A stretch of DNA of 64,000 nt. It comes from Linepithema humile. Its lineage: Eukaryota; Arthropoda; Insecta; Hymenoptera; Formicidae. Numbering within the stretch: position 1 is the first letter of the stretch; each line of letters begins with the position of its first letter. This document shows, in pieces, positions 14,278-28,552 of this stretch. Made by a program: the position numbers and the translations under genes. Location: the NCBI RefSeq assembly GCF_040581485.1, contig NC_090131.1:30812032-30876031 (forward strand). The letters run 5' to 3'. The notes under the pieces are model-generated. The model did no database searches. It was given only the letters and a program-made list of their open reading frames with translations, and was not told the origin of the DNA.

Positions 14278-14310
14278 TTTTGGCTGGAAGTAGAAAGCTT
14301 CCAGCCAAAA
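14278..14310. repeat. Perfect 13-bp stem-loop
   Basis: The arm TTTTGGCTGGAAG (14278-14290) is exactly complementary to 14298-14310, with a 7-nt loop. It is too short for a canonical pre-miRNA and has no T-run, so no function is proposed. Confidence 0.85.
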
Positions 14311-17300
14311 ATCCATTATTAATGCTATGCTACAATTTTCGCGTTCATGTATTCGGTAAGAATTCATCCGCATACTTAACGTATCCTTTAAGCAACAACG
14401 CACGTATTATATTACACGTAAATTTTGAATAATCTTTTTTAATATTCCAAATTTTTTTTACTACACTGTCTCATCTTGCCGAGTTACTCGTAAAAATACT
14501 TTTACACTCATGGTGGTAAAATCTAATACTTTGCGTGTAACTGTAGCGGTGGAGTTTCGCTTTAGCCCATGATTGCCCTCGCTCGTATGCGGGAGAACGT
14601 GTAATTTCATAGTTTAACATATAAATTGGAATTAGCGCGTCAGAGATTGATATCTATCACGAGACGAGATCAACTGATTGACAATCGGACATCTCTATGC
14701 TGATTAAACAATTTAATATAGTCCGCTTCATAAAATATGAATTTGCATTGTGCCGCGATATTCAATCATAGTATATTTGATGTAAACCACGGCTCAGCAT
14801 ATCGACCGTACGATTTTTCTATGGCGCTATTGTTCCCACTTCTATTCGCGTCGAGAAATATATACGTTGTCCTTGCAGTGAAATTAGATTGCTGCTACTG
14901 CTGACGACACACTTAAGATGGCGTTCGCTGACTTAATATCGGCGGCATTACGTCAGGAGGAATTTGAGCGACCAGCTTGTAAAAAATTAATATTTTATAA
15001 CGCTCTTGTATAAATACATCTAACGCAGAATTCAAGAAGCCGGGAAAAATTTCATTAATTTGCTGAGAATGTCGCACAAATGAGAGAAAATTCGAGCAGC
15101 GTCATCAAGAGATACCGGGTCGACCAAGTCGGGCGGCGCAGCGAACAGCGCAGAGTACACTCGCTACACTCGAAGAGCGTGACCCCGAATTCCTTCCTTC
15201 TTGACTTTCAAGTTTCTCTCTCAACGGCCATTTTAGTTATTAACGTAGTTTTTTTTCTCTTTTCGAGATTGTCGGGGCATGCGGGCGCATGTAGATTGGT
15301 CCGGCCGCGTTGTATATCTACACGTATGTTAATGCGAAACGGGACGCAACGGGATGCGGCGCGCTCTTAATACGATTAGCCCCGTGGTAATGGAGTACGC
15401 GAGAGCCGCCGGGTTGTTGGCGGAGTGGCGCCTGATCGTGTTATCAAGACACTGTCAATACTTCCCGAAGCAGTCCAAGTGCCGCAGAAGCCACTGTGTT
15501 ACAAAGAGAAGATGTCTCTCGGTCCGGTCTACATCGCGAGTACACGGTGACCGCGCTATTACAGAATATAAGCTAGCGAGCACGCAGCAGTATAATCGGC
15601 TCCGATGCCAAGCGATCCGCTGTTGCAGACCGGATATAATGTACGTGATGATTTACAGAACGGAATACGAACGTTATTGAGCGATTTTTGGGTCGTCGCT
15701 ACAACATTGACGTCGAGCGGTTAAAGCTGATCACGTTATCGATGGCCTGCCAATACGGGATTCTCAATTTCTCAATAACGCTCCGACGTAATAGAGATAA
15801 ACGCCGATGTTGTTCCAGCGCTAATGAGTTATAAAAGCATGAAAAGATCGACTCTGATCCGAGGAAATCATGGAATTGATAAAAGTAATGAGCTCAATTC
15901 TTACGATCATTAAGCGTCAAGTGAATTCCAACTAAATGTTTGCACGACAATTTTCTCAACGTATCATTAAAAGTTCTTGGAAATATAAAAAATTGAAAAA
16001 AGCACACGATATTAATCAATATTTGCGTCCAAGCAAAACCGGAGGCGGAATCGAGATTAAATTTCCCGTGCAAAAATTTACGTAATTTAATTAAACAATA
16101 TCAGTTACCACAATATATTTATTTGAAATTAATTTCAAAATCAAATATGCTCCTAAAGTAGGGCGCACGTAATATAATATTTTTCTTTGATACAAGTCAA
16201 TAGCATTTTGCATAAAATGCTCCGTTTTTGTTTTTATTAAAATTTTAATAATAAAAATGACAAGAAAATGCAACTTGTCGTTTACTTCCAAAGGTGAAGA
16301 AAAACGAGAAAGAAATAAAGAACAGGTAACGTTAAAAAAATTGAACAACGTTGTTATTTTTAATTACATTTCCGCAACGCAATTAATTTGTCACATGCAC
16401 GTCAGTTAATAAATCGTTCGATTTACGTGAAAATAATTCGGGTTTTGGCTCGCTTGCTCTGTTCTAATCTCACAATTAATGCGCATAATTCTCGAGAATA
16501 CCGGTGAACGTAATAACAGCCATAATTGTTGGTAATGAATTTTGCGTTACCGCTAAAGCCGGTGGACGTTACACGCTGCGTTTGCACCGCATCTTCGTGA
16601 ATAGCTCTACAACAGATGGGACACTCGCTTACCGTTCGTATAAATAAGCGGCAGCCTCGTGACACAAAACAAATGTTTTTTCAATGAAAATAAAAGCTTT
16701 AAAAATTACATGACACTTTTTTTTTGTATTTAAAGCCTAGTTATTAATGTGAATAAAATATCGTTCTCCAATTTGAAATACTTTAACTATTATTCATAAA
16801 TTAATAAAAGAAATTTAAAAAATTAAGAAAAATATCACAAATAACTAAGCTGGGAATTTTTTTTCAAGTTAAAGTACATTATTCGATCATCGGTTTCGCG
16901 ATACTAGTATCAAGATGGTTTACCACTGTTGGTCATCCGGCTGAGAAGATCGATGAAGTCTCACCCTGACCTGCGACGGATGATTAATGACGGATCGTTC
17001 CGCCTGTGCATCTCATTTGTCGCAGATCTGTGTCTCGTTGAGTTATCTCGGATCCTGAATCCAATATTTCGCAAAATAATGCGGCATAATAGAGAAAAAT
17101 AATAATTATACGCAAAGATTCGCCTTTCGAATTTCCGAAACTATGTATTCGGTATCGCATAAATCTCGTGGGGAATTTGTATTCGCGGAAGGTTGCATTG
17201 TTTGTACGCAACAGGAACCTTCTTCCAATCAGCAGGCATGCACTAATGGAGGTGGTACTTGGTAAGCACATATTCTACCGCGTAATAATACACACGAAAG

Positions 17301-20300
17301 CATACAGGAGATATTATTCGGTGAATTTAGAGAGATATTCCGAAACGATATAGAGTTTACAAGCCGACTGGATTCGAAATAACGTTTGATAATGCGCACG
17401 GAGTTTATTAGCATTTTAAAGATTATTGCATAATAACTGGGCTAAAATGTTTTTGAATCATTCATATCATAATGAATTTTTCATAAAGTTTCGACGTCAA
17501 TTATCATTATGAATATAACGTGAATACAACGATAATCTTCAAATCAAATGATAATCTCTGTCGAAAGAGCTTTTTTTTTGCTTATTGTGTTAGACGATCG
17601 TAGGAAAACGTTGCCCTGTTTATTCTGATCTATTTTTGAGGCGCAAAACAAAGATACGTTCGTAATACATAAAACGCAAAACGAAAGATACGTTGCCGTT
17701 GACTTCCCTCGCGTGGCCGTAAAAATCCGTTTATTCGTAGCAATGCATATTCATGACGCGCGCCAATAGCCGCCTACATCGCGTTTTCGCGAACGGAAAT
17801 GACATTTAAATGAAGTTGCTATCGTTCACTATCGCCCATAACTTATGAGCAAATAAGCGTGCGAACGAATGGGAGTTCTGTGTGAAACAGTAAACTCACA
17901 TTCATCGCCGGTAACGCAAAACGAGAAACAGTTGACTCGGTATATGGTGGTTGCGGTACAAGTTTCGATCATGCGGTGTACGTTGCATTTCGCAAAAACC
18001 CTCACGAAACTTGGCCTCGCAGTTCTGTACCTTCTTGATGGTTCTCCTCCCCTTCCTTCAGAAACTCAGGTTTAGCGCACATAGTTACGCAGCTATTGTT
18101 AATGCTGTAGCTTCGCTGTTTCGCGCGCGCCTTGTATATCAGCGGAAGTTGCGCACCTCCTCTTGACTGTAGATTCTTTGACGAGTTTGCTATTGATTTC
18201 GTCCCTCTCTACTCAAAATGTCGCGTATCGAGTGAAAACCGAACACCGTGTGTTAATATCGGACTAACGCCAGCTCGATAGTAGACAAAGTTTTGCGAAG
18301 TAGAAATTTGAGAGGCACGTCGGCTCGGATCTTCGCTTTCTACGCGGGCCGCGAAATGGGATAGCTTTTCACTGGCATCGATATATACGAAAAGTGATAG
18401 CACATTGCACGGCCTTGATAGCATCCGGCTGAAAATGTAGTTCTATATTTCTTTCATGTCATGGTAGTATCGCCGCCCCAGCGGTATGTGCGCCGGAAAG
18501 AACAATCTCATATTGATCGCACTCTCGGCTTGTCCTATCAACGGCTGCGTTGCCCTAATTGTGGACATCAAACAATTACATTTATCAAAAATTCACTATA
18601 AAACTCTTTAAATCTAATGAAGACGTCCAGGAAAAGTTCACAAGCAACTAAACAATTTTCATAATTTTGTTTTACGATTTCGTGCCGCAGATAAAGAAGA
18701 GTAATTTACGAACTTAAAAAAGTTTATTCTCAAATACAATGCTAATTGTATTAAAATTTCCAGCATGACATAGAGTGTGCTTGGCAAATTTGAATAGGTA
18801 TTCTATTTTAAAGCACAAAAAAGTAATCTATTTTGGGGAATTTTGTTAACATAAATTATTACATATGTGTAAAAAATTTTGCATACATAGTTATTCATAT
18901 TTAAAGTCTTTATGAGATTTTTAGATGAAAAAATTTTAAATATTTTTTAAGTTTTGCAGTTTAAAATATAACGCTTAAAAAAATTCTATTTTCTCTTAAA
19001 TGCAGCAATTCATTTAAATTAAAAAAATCAAGATTTTTATTAATCATAGGGTGATTATAATTTGTATCGGGGAGAATAAAAACAAAAAATTTGAAAATTT
19101 TCGTAACAGCAAAATTTCAAAGTGCATATTAACTTTTTATTCAAAATTTTGATTTTAACAGTTATAAAAAATTCTTAATATCAAAATGTCGTTATAATTT
19201 TATGCGGTTTGGAAATATGTGCTCGTGTAGAAAAAATTTTCAAATTAATCGATTTAATAATTTTAAGAAATTGACTTAATCAACTTAATTTTGCAAAAAA
19301 ATAATTTTGCATTTAAAGCTTTGAATACTAATATAATTTGTCTATCACATCGCAGTTTATAAATGTATATAGCTTCATTATCTTTTTGTATTAAAAAAAT
19401 CTTTTAGAACTTTACTTCAAAGATCTTCAATATTTAAGAAATGCAAGAAAATCGATTTTTAAAAGTTCTAGAGTAGAAAATCCGCTTAAATAAGGCAAAT
19501 CCGAAAAATGTGTACCGAAAAAGATGAAAACTCCGTAAGCGTGAAGAGCTTAAACGTGTTATTACTATAATAATAAATACTTTTACGGCAGATAAGATAG
19601 CAATCTCCTCTGGAAGGCGAGGTCGTTCTATCAAACTTTTGGCGTGAAGTTTCCGAATAAAAATCTATTCCAAGGTTATGGCCTTCGATGGCAATAAACA
19701 CTTCACATTTATGACTTACGTCGACAACATTACATTCTATTTTATAAGTCATAATAAAATATAATAATAAAATTGTACGTAAATTGGCTTGAAAAATTAT
19801 TGTACAAAAATGTCAATTATTGTACAGTAATTGATTTAATATGAAATGGATTTACATATGCAAATATGTAAATACCGGAATTGAGTCAACTAGAATAAAG
19901 ACAGACATTGTCATTCTGTCGCGTATACATACATACTTGCGTACGATATTAAAAGTATTTCATTATTGATATATCTATCTTCCTTGGTTACATTATTCTT
20001 GTAGTCGTAATGTTGCATAACAAGCAATAGGAGGTGGAAATAAAAAGTTGGCAATGATTAATGCGCGGAAGTAGCGCTAATAAACAGCGTTATCGCATTT
20101 TTAATCCCTCGAAATTAAGATGGATAGCCTTCACAACCATAGATATGGATCATCTACTGTATTTGGTGATTATTAGAGCGTGGTATGCTTGCATGCAGAC
20201 CGGTGTAACGCGTTTGATGAATACGGTTACAATCAGGCGCAAACTCCAAATATTGTCCGAGTCAACAACATTCACACTGATTCTCGCCGCATTGCACTGG

Positions 20301-22297
20301 ATGCGGTAAGTGAAGATAACAAGGAGAAGTGTACATACAACAAAAATCATTTAACTTTATCGAGGAAGATCAATACAAGGCAGATCAGTGTTTGCATCAT
20401 GACAGATCCTATCGTGAGCTATCGTTCAAGTTTTCGTTGCAAGAGTAAAGTCTACTGATCTCGATCGCAAGTGAAGGGGTATCCTGCAAAGCGGAAAAAG
20501 ACTCGGGAGAATCGTAAAACGTAAGAACCGTTCGGTTTATGATCCGGCTACCTTGCACGTTCTTGTCGAGTCGACATTGCGTAAAAATTCATGGTCGACG
20601 AATAGTTGCTTTGAGATGCAAGTTATTTTATATATCATGATCTTTTTATGATGATCTAAAGTTTGATAAATTAAAAACGCCCTAGAGTGTGATCTTGATG
20701 TGTCATTGATTTTGCTTAAAAAAAAAAGTAGAACTGCTTAAATCAACGATGATTAAAACGGCATTAATTAGAGATGCATATAAAAATTATAAATATATTT
20801 ATTTTGAAAGTATTTCCCCTGTTCTTGCCCATTTATTACAATATTCTCTGAAGCATGGCCGTTACAGAAGATTTAAAAATTAATGAACAAAAAATGCGAT
20901 TCAATGGACCGAAAAACCTCTGCTTCTCGAGAACAGAATGGTTCGGTGGGCGGAAAGCGACGAAAAAGAACGAACAGTCTAGTTGAAGAAGTTAAATCGA
21001 TCGATCTTTAACTTTCACCCGGCATCGTCCACCGACACGGAGAAAAATATACGTTAGTTCTTTATGCCATCCATCCGGGCACTTGCAATTTCACATTTGC
21101 TGTAAAACATGGGATATTCGATGCCATTTCCATGATCATACAGTTAAAGATGCACATCCCGAGAAATTCTCATACACACGCGCACACTTAAGAGAAAGTT
21201 CAGTTCCTGCAAGATCTTATAGTTATTCTTTAAGGATTAAGTTAAACAAAGATACAGTTTGCAAAAATTATCCTTAAGACTTTTGAAATTAGGAAGAAAG
21301 CTGGCAAAGCAAACGATTACGGAAATCGGAGCAAAGTACGGAGCAAACGAAAGCTGAAACTGCTCGCAATCATGAAGCTTGGAAGTTCCTTGAACGAGTG
21401 ATGCTTTTCTTTCACGCATGGGAGGGAAGTTTTCCTAACAGCGCGAGCGAAATAGCAAGGTTCCTAACAAGGTCATCCACTGACAGTAGAGTATGTTCTC
21501 GCGAATTTAAATTACCTTTGAATCTTTTAATAAGGATGCAGAAAAAATATATATGACTTAAATTTAATTCATTAATCTTTAATAATATTATCTATTACGA
21601 TCGCGTATCAGAAGAGCCTTTATCTTGCCTGTTTAATATAAAAGCTCTTAAAGTTTCAGTTTAGAATGAAATTAAAAGGCCAATAAAAATCTAAATTTCA
21701 CATGCATCGATATGTACACTATTCAAATTCTAAATGAGTATGATTTATCAAACGTTTCGACCTGCTTTTAAATCTTTTTCAATGGCAATCTACTTACAAT
21801 AATTTATTACAGTCGCATAAAGAACTATTTTGCGTTGTACACAGGAATACTGAATTAAAGTAGAAATTACTCGACCGTCAGTAGTTTTTTTTAGTAACAA
21901 TAATAAAAAGATTTCTTCAAAGGCGTTTCTTTATGTTTCCTGAAATTGGTATATCGTATTATAGAACAAATGTATACCTTATCGTAAATTCAACTACAAC
22001 ATTACTAACAGAGAATCAATAGTAGTTCAAGATTGTAATCTTATAAATATTCAACAAAAAAATCCATTATTACAATGATGATTACGTAGAAAATATCTTT
22101 TATTTACTATATACCATCGTGTGTATATGTGTATATAGAATGGAACATCGTTGTATGTACTCAATAAATTTTAAGGGCTTCGAGGAGTCTTAAAGATAAG
22201 TCTCATTAATATCCTTAATAAGCGCGATGTCAGAGTAATAATTGGGGAGCGTCGGTACGTCAAATGGACATTAATGAAATTGATAATTCCTAATTAG

Positions 22298-22328
22298 ACT
22301 AACATAAAGGAAGATCCTTTATGTTAGT
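22298..22328. repeat. Perfect 14-bp stem-loop with 3-nt loop
   Basis: The arm ACTAACATAAAGGA (22298-22311) pairs perfectly with 22315-22328 around the loop AGA, and one further G-T pair is possible. It could be a relic of a transposon tip. No flanking open frame suggests a gene. Confidence 0.85.
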
Positions 22329-25300
22329 TATCAAAGCTTACAAATGCTAATACACATCTATCCACAAATGGAACGCTCGAAACCATTCGTTGATCCCTGC
22401 GTATTCTGATGTAATGCCTATAGACGTATTCCGAATACACGTCAACGCAAAAATACGGTTTCGCTGACGTCGCTCGGGCAGTATTAACGATTTAATATTA
22501 TTAAAGCACCGTGGAGCTAATCCATCAGTTGGATCAAAGCACGGTCTACGTCACTTAGAAAATGACTTTAACACGCCGGACCGAGCAGATACGTATTAGC
22601 GGATTCAACTTATTCTGCGGACGAGTCGATATTACATTTCTTCCTGTTTTTATTCAGCATTAAGAGAGCTATTTTATATTACTAATGCTGAAATTGCATT
22701 ACATGGCACGAAAATATCTTTAAATAAAAATTTATCTATTCTCTCTTTCTGTTGAAAATAAAGTTCTTTAGAGAGACGCGCACGCCTGTGATCGTTTAAC
22801 CTTTCGCGGAATACGTTTAAACTTTAACACTTTCGAAACTTGTGGCATCGCTCGCGTCGGCATGCTTGTCGTTAAATCGATCAGGCTTTTCGCGAGGGAA
22901 CGAACACGAGGGACACGCCTCCTTCTTCTTAAATGACTTTTTCGAATTATGGAACGATGTGTGGAAGTGAATGCGATGCCTCGCGACCTCCCGTTTCCAT
23001 TATCAGTTTCGCATATTGGTATCGTGATTGCCTCACTGTAACAAGCTTGTGGAAGGCATTAGCATTTCACGGGAATGGACAGCCGGTCACCGCCACTCCA
23101 TAGGATTCATCGTCCTACTAATGCGCTGTAGAATTATTGAACGCGGTAATTTCAATCAGAGGTAATAGAACCTCGCAGAGGAGAAATAAAGTAGAATTAA
23201 AAAAAATTCTTTTAATTCCGTAAACTGCAAGCTATTTTTTGTTAGTTACTCAGTACGTCGAAGTAAATAATTCCATTCAACGTTACGCACGGCAATGGGA
23301 AATTATTACATTACGATCATTTACATCACATATAATTAATATTGTCTATATTACCTACACTCATATGTGTATAATTGATGTTTTAATTACGACTGTTCGA
23401 TCACTCGACGCACATTTAATGCAATATCGATTTGATACTGTCACTGTGACAAATAAATAATAATATTGGTCGCGTAAATCCATATTGCAGGAAATATTTT
23501 GCAGTTTCGCAATACTCTCGTTGCGCAGCAAATCTCATTATAACTGTTTATTAGAACTGACAGGTTCTTTTTCTATAGATTAAATTGACGTGCCCTAATT
23601 GCAATTATAAATACCTACACAATTCCTGTGATATAGGATTAAATTCAAGATTAGCCGTAGCTTTTTAATACGTTGTTTCGTATCTTTCATTGAGAAGTAC
23701 ACAATCTGTAATTGCGTGATATGTGTCCCTAAGTACGTGCACTTATTGAATCTGCAGAAGCAGCGTGGCAATTATTGGAAAATCGATTTTATCGAAATTA
23801 CACGCTGATATCATCGAATAAAATCAACGACAATATGGACAATTGAACTGGCTTTTCTTCCGCCGCTTTATTCGTACGATTAGAATTAGCTAATCATCAG
23901 TCGCCAAGTCATTAAAATCAAATTCATATATATGTATAACCAAATTATAACAAAATTAAAATGATACAACGATATTCCACTTATGCGCCTAGAAATTTTT
24001 CAATTTATGCTATTTCTGTTTTGTACAAATTTCAACATCAGGGTCTGAACGTGAATACACCCCAGGAAGTTTGATCGATCAAGTGTAACAGATGTATGGA
24101 CATGACATTTATACACATGGGACATGTATAACGGATTGTGGAAAATCAAATCTGCAGATGGAATAAAGGATGACCGGGTTAAATACAATTTTTGATTCAC
24201 TTTGCAAAATGTCGTGAAATTCGATTTATAAACCGTTGCGTGTGAAAAATAAATTTCGTCGTGCAAGCCGTCAATATGCAATGCCGAGGCGCAGTATACT
24301 CTTACGCCAAACTCGCTTTGAATAGCAATTGCCATATTGCCTCGGTCAAAGGTATAGCAGAAATAGGAATTTGATACGCGAAACCCGTGCAATCTATATA
24401 AGTGCCTTGTAACGAGAATCACTAATGCCATTATTCGATTTGGAGCTAAAACGACAAACACGCATATGTGCGCGACATTTCATCCGCTTACAAAGTGCGG
24501 TATGATACTGATTGTCTGTGTTCCAAGCAATGATGGAATGCGGTAAAGTAGTACTTTTGCTTTGCGTACCTATTAATAAATACAATTGGATGCATCGATA
24601 GATATTAAAATATCATATATAAATTCATGTAAAAACATGTATAATAGTATAAGTGAAATGGGTCTGCAACATGCTCAGTATCATTTATCATTTTTATTAA
24701 AATTTATTTTTTTTACTAAGATTTTTAGTGTAATAGAATCCGCTGTACTAATGTTTGCAACCAAATTCACATTTTAGTTACGTTATTTATAATAGGACGC
24801 GTATATCTTTCTTGCATGACGTAATAATAGTCTTACGTACCTTAATCAAAAACAATATAGCATTTCAATAATATTATATCATTGCATTATGTTTTCTATT
24901 TTTGTAAAATCTATCAAGCTCGACAATTCGCTCTATGTCGCGTACTCGCTGATATCGATTTTCCGATATTTATTTCCTCGCGCTTGTGTTTATTAATTCT
25001 TTATTTCATACAATAGCCTCGGCAGTGCATTAACATGTAATGTATTCCACAAAGCAGCAAATGCATTGTGACCCATCTTTTGTTGATTTTAATAAAGTAT
25101 CCGGGAGGATAAGCATTGATTTTATCGCACGGACTACGCTGGCGCGATTAAACCGTTTTCGATATAATCCGTAATTTTAATTAAATTTTATTAATCGTTA
25201 TTTTATTGTCACTCGAAGAATTAGACCGTACAAATCTCAAAGATTTATCAAACATCTTACATAGTTGACCTTTGCTGTATATAATGCTTTAATGCAAAAA

Positions 25301-26932
25301 CTTTCGTAAATTTTTTCAATGCCTTATCCGAGCAGCAACGCGGCGAACTTTCGACGTCTCAGCAAGATTCCGCAAATTTTTCTCTCGCCATCAATAGAAG
25401 AATTCGCTTTGAATGGATACAATGTTCGTACGATTACACGCAAATCACTTCGATATGTATACCCGTTGCGAGTGTGCGACGACGCTGGACGTTGGACGGA
25501 AGATTGCGGCCGCGCATATCACCGAGAGTAGCATACCGGAATGAATAAAGTCAATAATTATCTAACAAATTAAATTCTGAACGTACATATTGAGTAATTA
25601 CTCGAGAGAGTTGACGTATTTAATACTTAAAACGCAATGGTTTGTATTGCAAACCGCTGATACTGGAGTCAATGCAGTTTACACGCACAGACGTAAAATA
25701 TATAATATTGTATTATAAAACAAAATAAATTATTGAAAAGTATTTTAAAAAATGCATAAAATACTAATTGTCATTTGTGAAAGTGGTCAACTATGAGATT
25801 TGACATGATGTTAAAGTTATGAACGTTTTATTATAGCATAATTTAAAGAAATTTTAAAACGAAATAGGTTGCACGTCAGTCGCGATGATTGTTAATTCAT
25901 GGAATTGCTATTCGTTCCGACTGAATAATTGCATTTATATGTAGGCAATTTAAGAGTCATCATAAACATAAATCATAGCAATTCACGATATGCACAAATT
26001 ACGCTGTAGGTCGTAGCAGATACGAACGAATCCGATACAGTTATGTGATATGTAATTACATCGCAACATTAAAATTGTATATATACATATTTAGAATGTA
26101 TTGTTTTGACGAATACGATATTGCAACATTGAATTAGTAAAGATATAATGACATACTTTACATAAAATTAATTAAAATAATTATTTATGTACATCAACAC
26201 ATATTGATAAATATTAAATTAACTTTTTAAAAGAATAAGTATTTCAAATTATAGAAATTTAAATGGGAATATTATTGCGGAAACAGTGTGTGTAACAATC
26301 CCTTTACCAATTTAGCGTAAGAGAAAACTCGTTTAAATGTTTTAGAGGAAGAAACTATTTTCTCATTTCATTCCGCATCAATTTGCTCCTTCTCTACAAA
26401 GTTTCGCCCAAATTTTAGTATAATTTTCTGACACAGACTCAAAAGACTTCAGGACTAATCGTTAATTTATTGAAGAAAGAAAACATTATCGAAACTTTTG
26501 CATTCGTAAAAAAGTTGTACTTTCCAAACTTCCGAAGACATATTTACGCTTAAATTAAGAAAGTTATACTTCAGAACTTTGAAACTATCAACTTTCTCTT
26601 ATACAAAATCTCACGGAAATTTTGCAAATATGCGCAATATTTTTGAATAATATGTGATCTTTTGAAACAATATTTCTAAAACAAACTTCTTTTTTGAACT
26701 TTAGAAAAGAATACCTCCTTGAGACTTGCAGAAAAAAAATTTCTTTATGAAAATCCGACTTCGAATATTTGCTCGTATAGTTAAGTTAAGCGCTCTGTAA
26801 TTATATTTGTAAACCATTAAACTGGAATGTCACGACTCTCCCTAGAGTAATATCTTCATTCCGGCATCCTCTTTATCTCTCTCCTTTTTTGCTCCTTCTA
26901 CTTTCTCTTTCGTATACAAGAAAGAGTATATA

Positions 26933-27688
26933 CAGAGTGTAAAACCAGCCGTAGCACCCGTTAATAGCAGACTTCTGAGATCATTTGGAGATAAAAACTT
27001 TTATACTGAAATGTCGAGGCTATAACAGTTTTTTAATGTTCAAAGCTAACAATTAAATTGTCAAAAATTCAGACGGATAGGTACGTTGCATATTAATTCT
27101 TATATCTTTACCATATAAAAAACTTCAGAAATCTGCTTTAATTAACTGGTGATACGGTTAGTCTCTAAGACATCTTGTTTATTTTATATTATTTAAATTT
27201 TTATTATTAAGAGAAAACAAATTGGACTGACTTACCGACACGATACGCAGCGAAGTAGTTGTTTACAAGATGATGTCTGTAACATAGAAAGTGAATTTAA
27301 ATTATAGTACCGTTTAAAATAATCATTTAATTGTGAAAAATATAATTATTACGCACATTAAACTTTTACTCATTCTTTATGTAAATGTCAAATAAAAGAA
27401 TTACATCTTTATATCTAATAACCTTAAATATTAAAAATTGCAAATTTTTCACTGTATATTTAAAAAAAATTTCTATATGCGTTACATTACATACTATTTT
27501 ATGTGCAATATTTTGCAAATAATAATAAATAATTACTTACGCGTGAATTTTTGACGATCTGATTGTCAAATTTAAACATTTTGCATTTAAAAATTACTGT
27601 AGTCTCGACATTTTGGCATAAAAATTTTCGTCTCCAAATAACTTCAATCTATTATTAATGGATAATACAGTTAATTTGGGACACCCTG
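26933..27688. mobile_element. Non-autonomous DNA transposon with long inverted termini, TA-flanked
   Basis: The left end begins CAGAGTGT and the right end finishes ACACCCTG. Each is flanked by TATA (26929-26932 and 27689-27692), as expected for TA target duplication. Homology between the left arm and the reverse complement of the right arm continues with gaps for about 150 bp. Shared words include ATTTGGAGA, TTTTTATNC, AAATGTCGAG and GTCAAAAATTCA. The terminal GGGTGTCCCA-type motif is common at insect DNA-transposon ends. No transposase frame remains inside, so this is a MITE-like derivative, and family assignment is open. Confidence 0.75.
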
Positions 27689-28506
27689 TATAATATAAGT
27701 CGCAGTATGTCCAGAACATAATTCCTAACAATGCATGAAAAATTGCCTCATCTCACTGCATCATTTTTCTCGCGTGAAAAGTCATCAACGCGGGCGTCAA
27801 TTCGATTGCTCTCATCGACCAAGAGTTCGACGTATACGCTACAGGGTGTCCGCAACGAGTAGTCCAGCGTATATGCATACGATGACGTGTATTGTCCAGG
27901 TGGATAAAAGCGGAGAGTCACTTGAACGAAATCGTTCGATGCTCGGGCTGTGAAATGCCGCGGCGCATTTTTAGCTGGTGACACTTTTTCGGAAATAGAG
28001 CGGCGAGGGTGGATGTGTAGGATACGTTAAAATTCCGCTATGGCTATCGACTAAACAACACAACCTACGGTATCCTTGCAATTTCCAACTTTGCCGTATG
28101 TCATTCTATGTGCCTTTACATATTTTAGTAAGAGTCACATCGGTTGAGCAAAGTAGGGCTCATTTCACACGCCAAAGTTCCGACACGACATCGGCCTCTC
28201 CTGGCGTAAATTGATTTTCTAACGAAATGTAACCGGGCTCGAGATATTTTTCTGCCTTCAAAGAACCCGCCAAGTGTTGCCGTTTTAGATGGAAATTTGT
28301 CTGGGTCGAAACTCGATGTATATTCTTAGATCGACGTATAAGTATTCATGTCACTTTCGAATAACGAATGATAAATAGCTTCAATAATAAATATCTTTAC
28401 TTTTGATAAAAAATTGCGCTAAAATAAAGTAAAAGCATTTAAGAATGAATTGAGGAACATGTAAATATACATTTTTTTATAATTACGTAATTTGTATTGT
28501 AACTGT

Positions 28507-28520
28507 TATATATATATATG

Positions 28521-28550
<30 letters not shown>
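28507..28550. repeat. (TA)n microsatellite
   Basis: An almost pure TA dinucleotide tract interrupted once by GT at about 28520. Confidence 0.95.

Positions 28551-28552
<2 letters not shown>

Larger units (their letters stand above)
7801..26932. other. Gene desert, AT-rich, first part
   Basis: I find no protein-coding gene here. Contents are simple AT-rich DNA, a 21-nt T run at 10198-10218, an imperfect 25-bp direct repeat near 11404-11450, small perfect hairpins at 14278-14310 and 22298-22328, and GC-richer islands around 13.1-13.9, 15.1-15.7, 17.7-18.4, 21.0-21.5 and 22.78-23.11 kb. One isolated 153-codon frame at 24000-24461 (minus) has no recognisable domain. Part of this may be 5' intron or regulatory sequence of the receptor gene, whose transcription start is not identified. 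Confidence 0.6.

Noticed and set aside
26970..26992. TGAGATCATTTGGAG resembling the bantam microRNA seed
   Set aside because: It matches only the first part of bantam, lies inside a transposon terminal repeat, and has no local hairpin of pre-miRNA size.
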